Shown here in pieces: positions 34,804 through 43,433 of a stretch of 64,000 bases of DNA. A program made the translations under genes and the position numbers. Each line of letters begins with the position of its first letter. The first letter of the stretch is position 1. The stretch is from Neobacillus sp. SuZ13 (GTDB taxonomy: Bacteria; Bacillota; Bacilli; Bacillales; Cytobacillaceae). Location of the stretch: contig NZ_CP126107.1 of assembly GCF_030123365.1 (NCBI RefSeq), forward strand, positions 915,501 through 979,500. Direction: 5' to 3'. Under the pieces are notes generated by a model. It had not been told where the DNA came from and searched no databases. It was given only the letters and a program-made list of their open reading frames with translations.

Positions 34804-35482
34804 TCAACTTTTAGCTTTACTGCAAATTGGCGATTCGAATTTTCCTTCAGGTGCTTTTTCCCATTCATTTGGATTGGAAACTTACATTCAGGAAGAAACC
34901 GTCTATAGTAAGGAAACCTTTTTTGAATGGCTCCGCATTTACTTGGAAAAACAATTGGCCTATACGGATGGACTTGCCTGCCGCATAACCTATGAAACCT
35001 TACTTAATAATGATACGGAAGAGCTCTGGATACTCGATCGAAAACTGTTCATACAGAATATCCCCAAAGAAACACGGGAAGCAAACCGACGGATTGGGGA
35101 ACGATTGATTCGAATGGGGCATGATTTATATTCAATTCCATTATTAAAGGTGTACCTTAGTAAAATTCGTGCCAAGGAGGCGTTGGGCCACCCTGGAATT
35201 GCTTTTTCAATCATATGCCACTACTTAGGTATTGAGAAAAGACAGGGGATCTTGACTTTCCTTTATTCAAGTATGGTGACTCTTATTCAGAATGGTGTGC
35301 GCGGAATACCGCTTGGGCAGACAGCTGGTCAGCGTATCCTATTAGAACTGCAGCCTTTTTTACTGAAAATAACAGAAGAAATTGAACATATGGATGTGGA
35401 TGATTTTGGAGTTGTTGCTCCTGGCCTTGAAATTGCACAAATGCGCCATGAAAGACTACATACCCGATTGTTTATGTCCTAA
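34796..35482 (+). CDS. ureF: urease accessory protein UreF
   Basis: A 228-residue helical protein. Family blocks: [25 protein letters not shown] at the N-terminus, [16 protein letters not shown] and [17 protein letters not shown]. With UreD and UreG it forms the complex that loads nickel into the UreABC apoenzyme. It starts inside the end of ureE (8-base overlap). Confidence 0.95.
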   Translation: MDNQLLALLQIGDSNFPSGAFSHSFGLETYIQEETVYSKETFFEWLRIYLEKQLAYTDGLACRITYETLLNNDTEELWILDRKLFIQNIPKETREANRRIGERLIRMGHDLYSIPLLKVYLSKIRAKEALGHPGIAFSIICHYLGIEKRQGILTFLYSSMVTLIQNGVRGIPLGQTAGQRILLELQPFLLKITEEIEHMDVDDFGVVAPGLEIAQMRHERLHTRLFMS

Positions 35483-35505
35483 TAACCATGAAAGAAGGGG
35501 AAACA

Positions 35506-36117
35506 ATGGAACCAGTACGTATAGGAGTTGGAGGACCAGTTGGAGCAGGGAAGACGCTGCTTGTTGAGCGATTAACCAGGTACCTCCATGAGGAATATAA
35601 AATGGCGGTTGTAACCAATGACATCTACACAAAGGAAGATGCACAGTTTTTAATAAAAAACAGTGTGCTCCCGGGGGATCGAATTATTGGTGTAGAGACC
35701 GGCGGTTGCCCGCATACAGCAATTCGGGAAGATGCGTCGATGAACTTTGCTGCAATTGATGAGCTAAAGGAGAAACATCCGGACCTTGCGCTTATTTTTG
35801 TTGAAAGTGGAGGTGATAACCTAGCCGCCACCTTTAGTCCTGAACTTGTTGACCTTTCCATTTATATTATTGATGTAGCCCAAGGGGAAAAAATTCCTCG
35901 TAAAGGCGGACAAGGGATGATTAAATCTGATCTATTTATTATCAATAAGATTGATTTAGCACCGTATGTTGGCGCAAGTCTAGAGGTCATGGAGGCAGAT
36001 ACACAGGCAGCTCGAGGCAAGAAGCCTTATATTTTTACGAACTTAAAAGAGGATGTCGGTGTAAACGAAGTTATTCATTGGCTTAAGTCAAATGCACTGC
36101 TGGTTGGGTTAGGGTAG
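35506..36117 (+). CDS. ureG: urease accessory GTPase UreG
   Basis: A 203-residue GTPase. P-loop [17 protein letters not shown] near residue 7, nickel-binding [17 protein letters not shown] with the CPH triad near 65, [17 protein letters not shown] and [14 protein letters not shown] (the NKxD motif). GTP hydrolysis drives nickel delivery to urease. The start at 35506 follows AAGGGGA; the alternative ATG at 35488 lies upstream of that site. The stop touches the ureD start. Confidence 0.97.
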   Translation: MEPVRIGVGGPVGAGKTLLVERLTRYLHEEYKMAVVTNDIYTKEDAQFLIKNSVLPGDRIIGVETGGCPHTAIREDASMNFAAIDELKEKHPDLALIFVESGGDNLAATFSPELVDLSIYIIDVAQGEKIPRKGGQGMIKSDLFIINKIDLAPYVGASLEVMEADTQAARGKKPYIFTNLKEDVGVNEVIHWLKSNALLVGLG

Positions 36118-36936
36118 GTGGTAAACTGGACAGGATACTTAAGACTAACAGGTTCCAGGAAAGGGAAGAAAACAATTTTAAAAGATTCCTATTCTGAGGG
36201 TGCTTTTAAAATTACTAGACCTATTTACCTGACAACAAGCGGTGAGGCCTGTTTTTATATAATGAATCCTGGCGGGGGTTATGTGGACGGGGATTCATAT
36301 AAAATTGATATTTGTCTGGAAGAAGACGCCAATGCCATTATCACGACGCAATCATCTACTAAAATATATAAGACGACAATCAAGCCTGCCATTCAAGAGC
36401 AGACGATCTATTTAAAAAGCGGCAGTGTTTTAGAATATATGCCCGATCCAGTTATCGCTTACCAGTATAGTTGTTATAAGCAACGTACTGTAGTTCGAAT
36501 GGAGAGCGGGTCCTCCCTTATTTGTTCAGAAATATTTACTCCAGGCTGGGCGCCTGATGGCACATTATTTCAATATGGCTTACTGCAATCCAAAATGGAA
36601 GTATACCGAGATGAGAGATTAATATTATTTGATCATCTAAAACTTCAACCAGATGGGGATATCAAGGGGATTGGTTTTATGGAGGGGTTTACCCATTTTG
36701 GGACGATGATTGTTATTGATGATCGAGTAAACCAGCTTTTTTTAGAAGAACTCCATAACTATTTCGAATCGGTTTCTGAAGCACGAATTGGTCTCACTAT
36801 GATCGCAGAGCCAGGGTTTGCCCTTAGGGTTCTTGCAAATACAACGCAGGAGATAGAAAAAATCCTCTCTTTTTGTCATGAATGCATTCGTAATAAATTG
36901 ATGGAAAAGGAGGCCGTGTTTCTAAGAAAATATTAA
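36118..36936 (+). CDS. ureD: urease accessory protein UreD (UreH)
   Basis: A 272-residue scaffold protein. It has GEACFYIMNPGGGYVDGDSY, TTQSSTKIYKT and LEYMPDPVIAYQYSCYKQRT, the UreD core. It starts with GTG directly after the ureG stop. Bacilli often place ureD last in the cluster, as here. No nickel or urea transporter follows, so these must be coded elsewhere. Last gene of the 14-gene operon; a terminator follows. Confidence 0.94.
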   Translation: MVNWTGYLRLTGSRKGKKTILKDSYSEGAFKITRPIYLTTSGEACFYIMNPGGGYVDGDSYKIDICLEEDANAIITTQSSTKIYKTTIKPAIQEQTIYLKSGSVLEYMPDPVIAYQYSCYKQRTVVRMESGSSLICSEIFTPGWAPDGTLFQYGLLQSKMEVYRDERLILFDHLKLQPDGDIKGIGFMEGFTHFGTMIVIDDRVNQLFLEELHNYFESVSEARIGLTMIAEPGFALRVLANTTQEIEKILSFCHECIRNKLMEKEAVFLRKY

Positions 36937-36948
36937 AATTTGTTTAGG

Positions 36949-36973
36949 ACTCGCCAGTCGGTGAGTTTTTTTC
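36949..36973 (+). terminator. terminator of the purine-urease operon
   Basis: ACTCGCC pairs with GGTGAGT (one G-U) around a four-base loop and is followed by T7. Confidence 0.85.
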
Positions 36974-37046
36974 TCTTTATGGTCGATAATTTTGGGAGAG
37001 GGAATCGAAGAATTATAATGGAGATATCTTGCCCTAGGAGGTATAT

Positions 37047-37502
37047 ATGAAAAAACTATTTGTCGATAAAACGATTGTAATCAATGCTCCGGCGTCAAAG
37101 GTATGGGATGTGTTAACGGTTGAGGAGTACAATAACCATTGGGCAACGGAATTCTCGAGCGGCGGACCTCAGTTTCATCTCGACTCTACATGGGAATTAG
37201 GTAGTCCTGTCCTTTGGAAAGGGGAAGATGGGACAGTGATCGTCGAAGGTAATGTGACGGCTCTTGAGAAAAATAAACTCCTCCGCTTTACCGTATTTGA
37301 TGTGCGCAGTGAGGAAAAGGCGCTTGTCACCGAAGAGGACGGAATCACCTTCCAATTATCCGAGGAAATGGGTATGACAAACTTACATATCTTACAAGGT
37401 GATTTTTCTGTGATGCCGGAAGGGAAAAAATACCGTGATTTAAGTGCGGATATTTGGGACAAGGTGCTGCCAAGTATTAAAAAGATGGCGGAATCAAACT
37501 AA
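37047..37502 (+). CDS. SRPBCC (AHSA1/START-like) domain protein
   Basis: A 151-residue single-domain protein. The start FVDKTIVINAPASKVWDVLT and WKGEDGTVIVEGNVTALEKNKLLRFTVFD are typical of the AHSA1-like branch, which binds hydrophobic ligands in a deep pocket. The ending LSADIWDKVLPSIKKMAE forms the last helix. The ligand and role are unknown. CTAGGAGG precedes the ATG. It lies between two terminators, so it is expressed alone. Confidence 0.85.
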   Translation: MKKLFVDKTIVINAPASKVWDVLTVEEYNNHWATEFSSGGPQFHLDSTWELGSPVLWKGEDGTVIVEGNVTALEKNKLLRFTVFDVRSEEKALVTEEDGITFQLSEEMGMTNLHILQGDFSVMPEGKKYRDLSADIWDKVLPSIKKMAESN

Positions 37503-37523
37503 CTATTAAATTAAATTTTTTTC

Positions 37524-37555
37524 GGGCTAGGTATTTACCAACCTAGCCCCTTTTG
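37524..37555 (+). terminator. terminator after the SRPBCC gene
   Basis: GGGCTAGG and CCTAGCCC form a perfect 8-bp stem with a 10-base loop, followed by CTTTTGTT. Confidence 0.8.
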
Positions 37556-37593
37556 TTGTGATAAAATTTTTAATAAAAAGGAGAGTATGCTGA

Positions 37594-38529
37594 ATGAATA
37601 TCATTGACCTACATTGTGATGCCCTGATGAAACTTCAAGAAGCGCAAGGGAAACTACGGTTTGCGGATGCGCCGGAATTACATACAAATAAAACACGATT
37701 ACAGCAAGGCCAAATCAAAGTTCAATGCTTTGCGATATTTATTGAACCTGAAATCAAGGGTGATCAGAAATTTCAAGTAGCTCTCGAGCAAGTTGATTAT
37801 TTTTACAAGGAAGTGCTGGGAAAAAATCCGGATATGGTCCATATCAAAGAATGGTCCGATTTTGACCGCTTAAAAATTGGCCAAATTGGCGCGATGTTAA
37901 CACTTGAAGGCGTTGATGCGATTAGCAACGATTTAGCAAAGCTTCATATTCTTTATCAACTTGGGGTACGTTCCGTTGGTTTGACATGGAATCAAGCAAA
38001 TCTCGCTGCAGATGGTGCCGGTGAACCGCGTGGGGCGGGGCTGACGTTGTTCGGGAAAGAGATTGTCGAGTTTAATAACGACCATCAAATCCTGACCGAT
38101 GTTTCCCATTTGAGTGATAAGGGGATTTGGGAGGTCATTGAATTAGCCAAGTATCCGATTGCAAGTCACTCGAACGCTCGAGCACTTTGTAATCATTTGC
38201 GAAATTTAACAGATGAACAGGCACAGGCGATGTTTGCTAAGGGCGGCTTGATTCATGTTGTTTATCATCCGCCTTTTGTTAAGGAATCAGGTGAAGTAAC
38301 GATTTCAGACCTTGTGAAACATATTGATCATTTTTGCTCATTGGGCGGCGTCAAACAAATCGGATTCGGCTCGGATTTTGATGGGATTTCTACTTTTATC
38401 ACTAATTTAGAGGACACCTCGAAAAGCCAAAATCTTATCAACGAACTATTAAAATATTACTCTGAAGAGGTTGTCCGCGGCTTTGCTTATCAAAACTTTC
38501 TTGACCATCGGCCAGGGATTTTCCGATGA
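37594..38529 (+). CDS. M19-family membrane dipeptidase
   Basis: A 311-residue zinc dipeptidase. DLHCDALMKL (His and Asp ligands) is at the start, TLEGVDAI near 110, LGVRSVGLTWNQANLAADG near 128, LTDVSHLSDKG (His), ASHSNARALCNHLRNL (His and Arg) and FGSDFDGI (Asp). No signal peptide or anchor is visible, so despite the family name it should be cytoplasmic. It hydrolyses dipeptides, including D-amino acid dipeptides in some members. AAAAGGAGAG precedes the ATG. It overlaps by four bases the broken P1 peptidase gene. Confidence 0.9.
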   Translation: MNIIDLHCDALMKLQEAQGKLRFADAPELHTNKTRLQQGQIKVQCFAIFIEPEIKGDQKFQVALEQVDYFYKEVLGKNPDMVHIKEWSDFDRLKIGQIGAMLTLEGVDAISNDLAKLHILYQLGVRSVGLTWNQANLAADGAGEPRGAGLTLFGKEIVEFNNDHQILTDVSHLSDKGIWEVIELAKYPIASHSNARALCNHLRNLTDEQAQAMFAKGGLIHVVYHPPFVKESGEVTISDLVKHIDHFCSLGGVKQIGFGSDFDGISTFITNLEDTSKSQNLINELLKYYSEEVVRGFAYQNFLDHRPGIFR

Positions 38530-39553
38530 AGGTTAGAGCAAAAGGAATCATCGTTGGAAACCTGCCAACGGGAAGGAAAAACTGTATCACCGATGTGGCT
38601 GAAGTAATGGTAGGACATGTTACACTTGACTACCCGATTAATCAGTCAGTTGAGGAATATGCCTGTACAGGTGTAACGGCAATCCTTCCTCATAAAGGCA
38701 ATTTATTTAAAGAAAAAGTAACCGCGGCCAGTTATGTTATTAACGGATTTGGAAAAACAACAGGTCTTGTCCAGTTGAATGAATTAGGTGTGCTTGAATC
38801 GCCCATCATGTTAACAAATACCTTCGCGGTCCCAGCTGTCACACAGGGAGTGCTGGAATACATGCTTGAAGGGATCAGGAAATTGGTGACACGACAGGAA
38901 CCATTAATGTAGTCGTTGGGGAATGTAATGACAGCTATTTAAATTCAATCCGTTTATTTCCTGTAAAACCTGAGCATGCCATTGAAGCCATCAAGAAAGC
39001 ATCGGAAGAACAGGCAGTCGAAGGGGCGGTTGGAGCAGGAAAAGGCATGGTTTGCTTTGGTTATAAAGGCGGGATTGGCTCGTCCTCCCGAATCGTTGAA
39101 GAGTACACGGTCGGATGCTTAGTTCTTAGCAATTTTGGAAAAAAGGCAGAATTACAAGCATTTCGCTATTCACAGGCGGGAGGCTTGTCTGAGACATCCG
39201 ATGGTTCGATTATCATTGTTTTGGCCACCGATGCCCCGTTAAGTGACCGGCAATTGCAGCGCTTGGCGAAACGCTGCGGGATTGGACTGGGCCGAACCGG
39301 CAGTCATTTTAGTCATGGCAGCGGTGATATTGTCATTGCTTTTTCCACGGCCCATAAAATGGTACACTTTTCGGACGCGAAGATTGAAACTCGCTGCCAG
39401 CTTCGCGAGGACCATCCGATTATGAACCAGCTATTTACGTCCGCAGCAGAAGCTGCCGAGGAAGCCATTTTAAATTCCTTAGCACAAGCGGAAACAACAA
39501 AGGGAAGAGCCGGAAGGGGTGTCCATCAAATTGAATTTCATAAAGAGGAGTAA
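38526..39553 (+). pseudogene. P1-family (DmpA/S58) peptidase, interrupted by a frameshift
   Basis: Two reading frames together encode one protein. Residues 1-116 in the first frame (GRKNCITDVAEVMVGHVTLD, CTGVTAILPHKGNLF) are normal for the family. Near 38874 the frame changes: in the other frame the text continues DTTGTINVVVGECNDSYLNS, the expected family sequence, through GMVCFGYKGGIGSSSRIVE, where self-cleavage before a Ser takes place. The simplest cause is loss of one base (GGGAATCAG to GGGATCAG), giving a stop at 38910-38912. The second part runs to 39553. Restored length would be about 343 residues, as usual. It is either a recent pseudogene or a sequencing error. Coupled to the M19 dipeptidase gene. 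Confidence 0.85.
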
Positions 39554-39558
39554 TCAAA

Positions 39559-39789
39559 TTGTACCTTACTATAAAAGAGACGGCAGAATATTTATCAATG
39601 CCTGAGGCAACCGTTAAAAGCCTTATTCAGCAAAAGAAAATCCGCGCCCTATTTGATGGGGAAGCATACCTGATCTACAAAGAACAATTCAATACCCACC
39701 TAAAACAAATGGAAAAATACAAACAACTAATCGAAGAAATCCTAAACGAACCCATCCCAGAAAGCATTGACGTGAAGGACGAGGACTAA
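39559..39789 (+). CDS. small excisionase-type helix-turn-helix protein
   Basis: A 76-residue protein. Residues 1-48 form a MerR/excisionase-like winged helix (YLTIKETAEYLSMPEATVKSL, then IRALFDGEAYLIYKEQF). The C-terminal 25 residues are charged and probably helical. TTG start with AAAGAGGAG upstream, six bases after the peptidase stop, so it may belong to the same operon. No integrase or att site is seen nearby; such domains also serve as general DNA-binding modules. Function unknown. Confidence 0.75.
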   Translation: MYLTIKETAEYLSMPEATVKSLIQQKKIRALFDGEAYLIYKEQFNTHLKQMEKYKQLIEEILNEPIPESIDVKDED

Positions 39790-39806
39790 TATTGGTGGTT
39801 TAATAT

Positions 39807-39888
39807 TGGTGCCTGACACCATTCGTGAACAAAACTATGAATTTGTCTATATGGGGTGGACGCTTGGATCATATGGTGCCTGACACTA
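39807..39888. repeat. two copies of the TGGTGCCTGACACCA palindrome
   Basis: TGGTGCCTGACACCA at 39807-39821 and TGGTGCCTGACACTA at 39874-39888, 67 bases apart, in front of the DUF488 gene. A shorter inverted form, GGTGTCAGGCA, is at 49803-49813. Motifs of this sort recur between genes in Bacillaceae genomes, from memory. Confidence 0.7.
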
Positions 39889-39902
39889 TTTGGAGGTGAA
39901 GT

Positions 39903-40274
39903 ATGGATAATATTTTTATGAAAAGGGTCTATGAGCCTTTTGAGGAAGTGGATGGATTTAGGATTTTGATTGATCGGCTCTGGCCGAGGGGGATTTCTAA
40001 GGATGCGGCAAAGCTGTCGTATTGGTTTAAAGATTTAGCTCCGAGCAATGAGTTGCGGAAATGGTTTTGTCACAAACCTGAACTTTTTGAAGAATTCCGG
40101 AACAGATACCTTGAGGAACTTCGTTCAGATGAACAAAAACGGGAATATATCCGGCAAATCTTTGAAATGACAGCACAGGGCACAGTCACGCTCCTATATG
40201 GAGCAAAGGACCCGGTCTATAATCACGCTCGGGTATTGATGGAGGAACTTAATAGATTAGTTGGGGTGGATTGA
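39903..40274 (+). CDS. DUF488 family protein (YeaO-like)
   Basis: A 123-residue protein. It has FMKRVYEPFEEVDGFRILID, the family signature RLWPRGISKD, LAPSNELRKWF and LLYGAKDPVYNHARVL. The family is widespread and of unknown function. TTTGGAGGTG precedes the ATG. Single gene, followed at once by the 52-bp repeat array. Confidence 0.85.
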   Translation: MDNIFMKRVYEPFEEVDGFRILIDRLWPRGISKDAAKLSYWFKDLAPSNELRKWFCHKPELFEEFRNRYLEELRSDEQKREYIRQIFEMTAQGTVTLLYGAKDPVYNHARVLMEELNRLVGVD

Positions 40275-40294
40275 TTAAATTTTAAAGGAAATTC

Positions 40295-41116
40295 GGTGGG
40301 ATGATGTCCGAAGAGGCAGTAAAAACGGGATAGCGGTAATCATAGGAAGCGACTAATGCCCGACGAGGTCCAAAAAAAGGTCCAACGGGAACTAGAGGAA
40401 GCGACTAATGCCCGAGAAGGCTAAAAAAACGCTTCAACGGGAACTAGTGGAAGCGACTAATGCCCGAGAAGGCTAAAAAAACGCTTCAACGGGAACTAGA
40501 GGAAGCGACTAATGCCCAACGAGGTCTAAAAAACGGATTAACGGGAACTAGAGGAAGCGACTAATGCCCGACGAGGTCCAAAAAACGGATCAACGGGAAC
40601 TAGAGGAAGGGACTAATGCCCAACGAGGTCCAAAAAACGGATTAACGGTAACTAGAGGAAGCGACTAATGCCCAACGAGGTCCAAAAAACGAATTAACGG
40701 GAACTAGAGGAAGGGACTAATGCCCGACGAGGTCCAAAAAACAGATCAACGGGAACTAGAGGAAGGGACTAATGCCCAACGAGGTCCAAAAAACGGATTA
40801 ACGGTAACTAGAGGAAGCGACTAATGCCCAACGAGGTCCAAAAAACGCTTCAACGGGAACTAGAGGAAGCGACTAATGCCCAACGAGGTCCAAAAAAAGC
40901 TTCAACGGGAACTAGAGGAAGGGACTAATGCCCGACGAGGTCCAAAAAACGCTTCAACGGGAACTAGAGGAAGCGACTAATGCCCGACGAGGTCCAAAAA
41001 ACGGTCCAACGGGAACTAGTGGATGCAATTAATGCCCGCGAAGGTAAAAATCGGTTCAGGTAACCTGGTTAATACGATTTATGCCCTTATCCAAAATCCA
41101 TGGGCATCATCCCACC
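40295..41116. repeat. 52-bp tandem repeat array bounded by an inverted repeat
   Basis: Thirteen units of exactly 52 bp run without spacers from 40345 to 41020. Each begins GGAAG(C/G)GACTAATGCCC and contains (A/G)ACGAGGTCC, an A6 run and CAACGGGAACTAG. Degenerate copies flank it at 40293 and 41021. Units at 40605 and 40761 are identical, so a three-unit block (156 bp) was duplicated; units at 40397 and 40449 differ at one base. Within a unit CTAATGCCCG and CGGGAACTAG could pair (8 of 10). The outer limits carry GGTGGGATGATG (40295-40306) and its exact inverse CATCATCCCACC (41105-41116). No coding frame crosses the array. It fills the gap between two convergent genes. Confidence 0.92.
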
Positions 41117-41119
41117 CCA

Positions 41120-41941
41120 TCAATCCCTCCGAAAACGCCCCATTACTTCCATTGTTTGCATGATATTGACAAACGCCTTCGCATCCACCTGTCTAATCGT
41201 ATGTTTGGTTTCATTTAATTCGAATTTGGTAATCACCGTGGTTAACACCTTTTTGGGCTTATGAGTGTAAGCCCCTTCTGCATCCGTTACCGTTACACCC
41301 CGAGCATGCAAATGAATTAGTGCATCCGTCAGCTCTTCATATTTATCAGTAACAATCGTTAACGTTAATTTATTTTGATTGGTATAAACCATATCAACGG
41401 CCCGGCCCGACACATAAATAGCGATAATCGTATACAGTGTGATACCCCATCCAAAAATCAATCCGGAAATCCCCACGACCAAAAGGTTCATGCAAATATT
41501 TAAAAAGCCCACCTGCAAGTTCTTTTTTTTCGCAAGAGTAAGACTAACAATATCCGTTCCTCCCGTAGAGCCTCCAATCCGAATGATCAGCCCAACGGCT
41601 ATTCCATAAAGTGCCCCCCCAATAATGCAAGAAAGAAGAATATCATTGCTAATAGGATGAATCGGAATAAATTTCATACTCATTGATAACACAAAGACAG
41701 CATACCCTGTCAGCAAAATGAACTTTTTGCCTAAGTATTTTAATCCTAAGAAAAATAAAGGAATATTGATCAGCAAGATAATCCATCCAGTATTGATATT
41801 TAAAAAATGGTGAATAAAAAAAGCGATGCCTGTCACACCACCTGAGGTCAGTTGATGGGGAATAAGAAAAGTGTTAAAGGCAAATCCAAAAAGAATCGAG
41901 CAAAGTCCAATGACAATCAATTGAAAAATTAATCGTACCAA
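41120..41941 (-). CDS. YitT-family membrane protein
   Basis: A 273-residue protein with five or six membrane helices (DUF161) in residues 1-165: FAFNTFLIPHQLTSGGVTGIAF and IGGSTGGTDIVSLTLAKKKN are family blocks. A soluble DUF2179 domain follows (about 215-265: GRAVDMVYTNQNKLTLTIVTDKYEEL, HARGVTVTDAEGAYTHKPKKVL). Members are common in Bacilli in several copies; the transport role is unknown. Its stop codon lies three bases from the right-hand inverted repeat of the 52-bp array. Confidence 0.88.
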   Translation of the reverse strand: MVRLIFQLIVIGLCSILFGFAFNTFLIPHQLTSGGVTGIAFFIHHFLNINTGWIILLINIPLFFLGLKYLGKKFILLTGYAVFVLSMSMKFIPIHPISNDILLSCIIGGALYGIAVGLIIRIGGSTGGTDIVSLTLAKKKNLQVGFLNICMNLLVVGISGLIFGWGITLYTIIAIYVSGRAVDMVYTNQNKLTLTIVTDKYEELTDALIHLHARGVTVTDAEGAYTHKPKKVLTTVITKFELNETKHTIRQVDAKAFVNIMQTMEVMGRFRRD

Positions 41942-42019
41942 CTTAGAACACCTCTATCTTAGTATGGTGCATTATTAGTTTTATATTGTCCTAACCATTA
42001 AAGTTTATTTCAAAAACAA

Positions 42020-42048
42020 AAAACGCCATCCATCGAGGGCGTTTTAAA
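42020..42048 (-). terminator. leftward terminator of the hemolysin III gene
   Basis: AAAACGCC and GGCGTTTT form a perfect 8-bp stem around a 10-base loop; a T-run follows on the minus strand. Confidence 0.75.
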
Positions 42049-42063
42049 AGTTTTAACATTATA

Positions 42064-42711
42064 TTAAATGACGTATAGAAATACGGTTAAAAAGTGTGCC
42101 AGACTTCCTAGCAAAATGAAAATATGAAAAATTTCATGGAAGCCCATGTATTTTGATTGCAAGAATTTAGGTTTTGCACCGTAGATCACTCCGCCAATAG
42201 TATAAAAAATTCCACCGAGAATGAGCAAAAATAAACCATTGGGGTTTAAGCTTCCCGTAAGCGGTGAGAATACAAACACAATCATCCAGCCCATCGCTAA
42301 ATACAAAGCGGTAGAAATCCAGCGCGGGCAATTAAACCAGACCATTTTAAAAACAACCCCGCTTATTGCAATACCCGCAATAATGGAAAATAGAATCGCA
42401 CCTATTTTTCCGTCCAAGCTAATAAAACAAAAAGGAGTATACGTACCAGCAATTAAAATGAAAATCATTGAATGATCGAGCCGGCGTAAAAAGGCAATGA
42501 CTTTATCGCGGGCAATTACCATGTGATAAGTGGCTGATGCTGAGTAAAGCAGAATCATACTAACGCCGAAAATAATGACCGCAGTAATCGCAGTCGGTGA
42601 ACTGGTTGTCGCAGAAGCTTTAATAACCATCGCAAGGAGCCCGGCAAAGGCTAATATTGCACCCGCTAAATGAGTCAGTCCATTAATAGGTTCGCGAATG
42701 TAATTGTTCAT
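42064..42711 (-). CDS. hemolysin III family (YqfA-like) membrane protein
   Basis: A 215-residue protein with seven membrane helices. REPINGLTHLAGAILAFAGL at the start and SATYHM, RRLDHSMIFILIAGTYTPF, HEIFHIFILLGSLAHF carry the conserved Ser, Asp and three His of the PAQR/hemolysin III superfamily, thought to bind a metal. Despite the name, haemolysis is not an established role for most homologues; some affect membrane fluidity. Single gene. Confidence 0.9.
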   Translation of the reverse strand: MNNYIREPINGLTHLAGAILAFAGLLAMVIKASATTSSPTAITAVIIFGVSMILLYSASATYHMVIARDKVIAFLRRLDHSMIFILIAGTYTPFCFISLDGKIGAILFSIIAGIAISGVVFKMVWFNCPRWISTALYLAMGWMIVFVFSPLTGSLNPNGLFLLILGGIFYTIGGVIYGAKPKFLQSKYMGFHEIFHIFILLGSLAHFLTVFLYVI

Positions 42712-42842
42712 TTGTAATGCCTCCTATTACAACATGTAGTTTTAATAACTACTTATAATAATACTCATATATTAACACCTAGTCAATGGATATCTGTTTA
42801 GGTATAATAAAAAATATTAAGCAAATGAACGGGGTTTTTAAA

Positions 42843-43433
42843 TTGAAAAATATCAATCAAATTATTGAACAGCTCGGCCTAGAAGCAAGTTTAACCCTAG
42901 AGGAAATACCAAAGATCGATTTATATATGGATCAGGTAATCCAATTATTTGAAAATAAATTCTTGGAAACAAAGCGGAATGAAGACGACAAGGTCCTCAC
43001 CAAAACGATGATCAACAATTACGCGAAAGGAAAACTCATTTTTCCAATCCATAATAAGAAATATTCAAAGGAGCATCTCATCCTGATGAGTCTGATATAC
43101 CAACTAAAAGGGGCACTTTCGATCAATGATATTAAAGCTACCCTTGCGGGGATCAATCAAAAAATTATCAATGAAGAGATAGAACTCGATTCTTTTTATA
43201 CCGGCTATCTGAATTTAACCCGCCAAAATGTTGAAGATTTTAAAGGAGACATTGAGGAAAGGGTAATGGAGGTTAAAAAAGAAATATCTGAGGTTGATCA
43301 AGGAAATTCACAGGATCTTGAGCAGGTATTAATGATCTCTTCACTCGTTCATATGAGTAATTTATATCGTAAGGTAGCCGAAAAACTGGTCGATGAAATG
43401 ACTATTGAAAAAGAAGAAAAGCGTCACAAATAG
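42843..43433 (+). CDS. DUF1836 domain protein
   Basis: A 196-residue soluble protein from TTG 42843 (MKNINQIIEQLGLEASLTLEE). The middle has IDLYMDQVIQLFENKF and LTKTMINNYAKGKLIFP, a helix-turn-helix-like DUF1836 pattern, then LILMSLIYQLKGALSINDI. The start is uncertain: in-frame ATGs at 42786 and 42825 also exist but none has a strong ribosome site. Function unknown, perhaps DNA-binding. Its end overlaps the convergent beta-helix gene by 10 bases. Confidence 0.75.
   Translation: MKNINQIIEQLGLEASLTLEEIPKIDLYMDQVIQLFENKFLETKRNEDDKVLTKTMINNYAKGKLIFPIHNKKYSKEHLILMSLIYQLKGALSINDIKATLAGINQKIINEEIELDSFYTGYLNLTRQNVEDFKGDIEERVMEVKKEISEVDQGNSQDLEQVLMISSLVHMSNLYRKVAEKLVDEMTIEKEEKRHK

Noticed and set aside
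39559..39789. Excisionase of a prophage or integrative element
   Set aside because: No integrase, attachment repeat or phage gene nearby; the HTH type is also common in ordinary regulators.
40345..41020. CRISPR array
   Set aside because: The 52-bp units follow each other without spacers, the variation is inside the units, and no cas genes are present.
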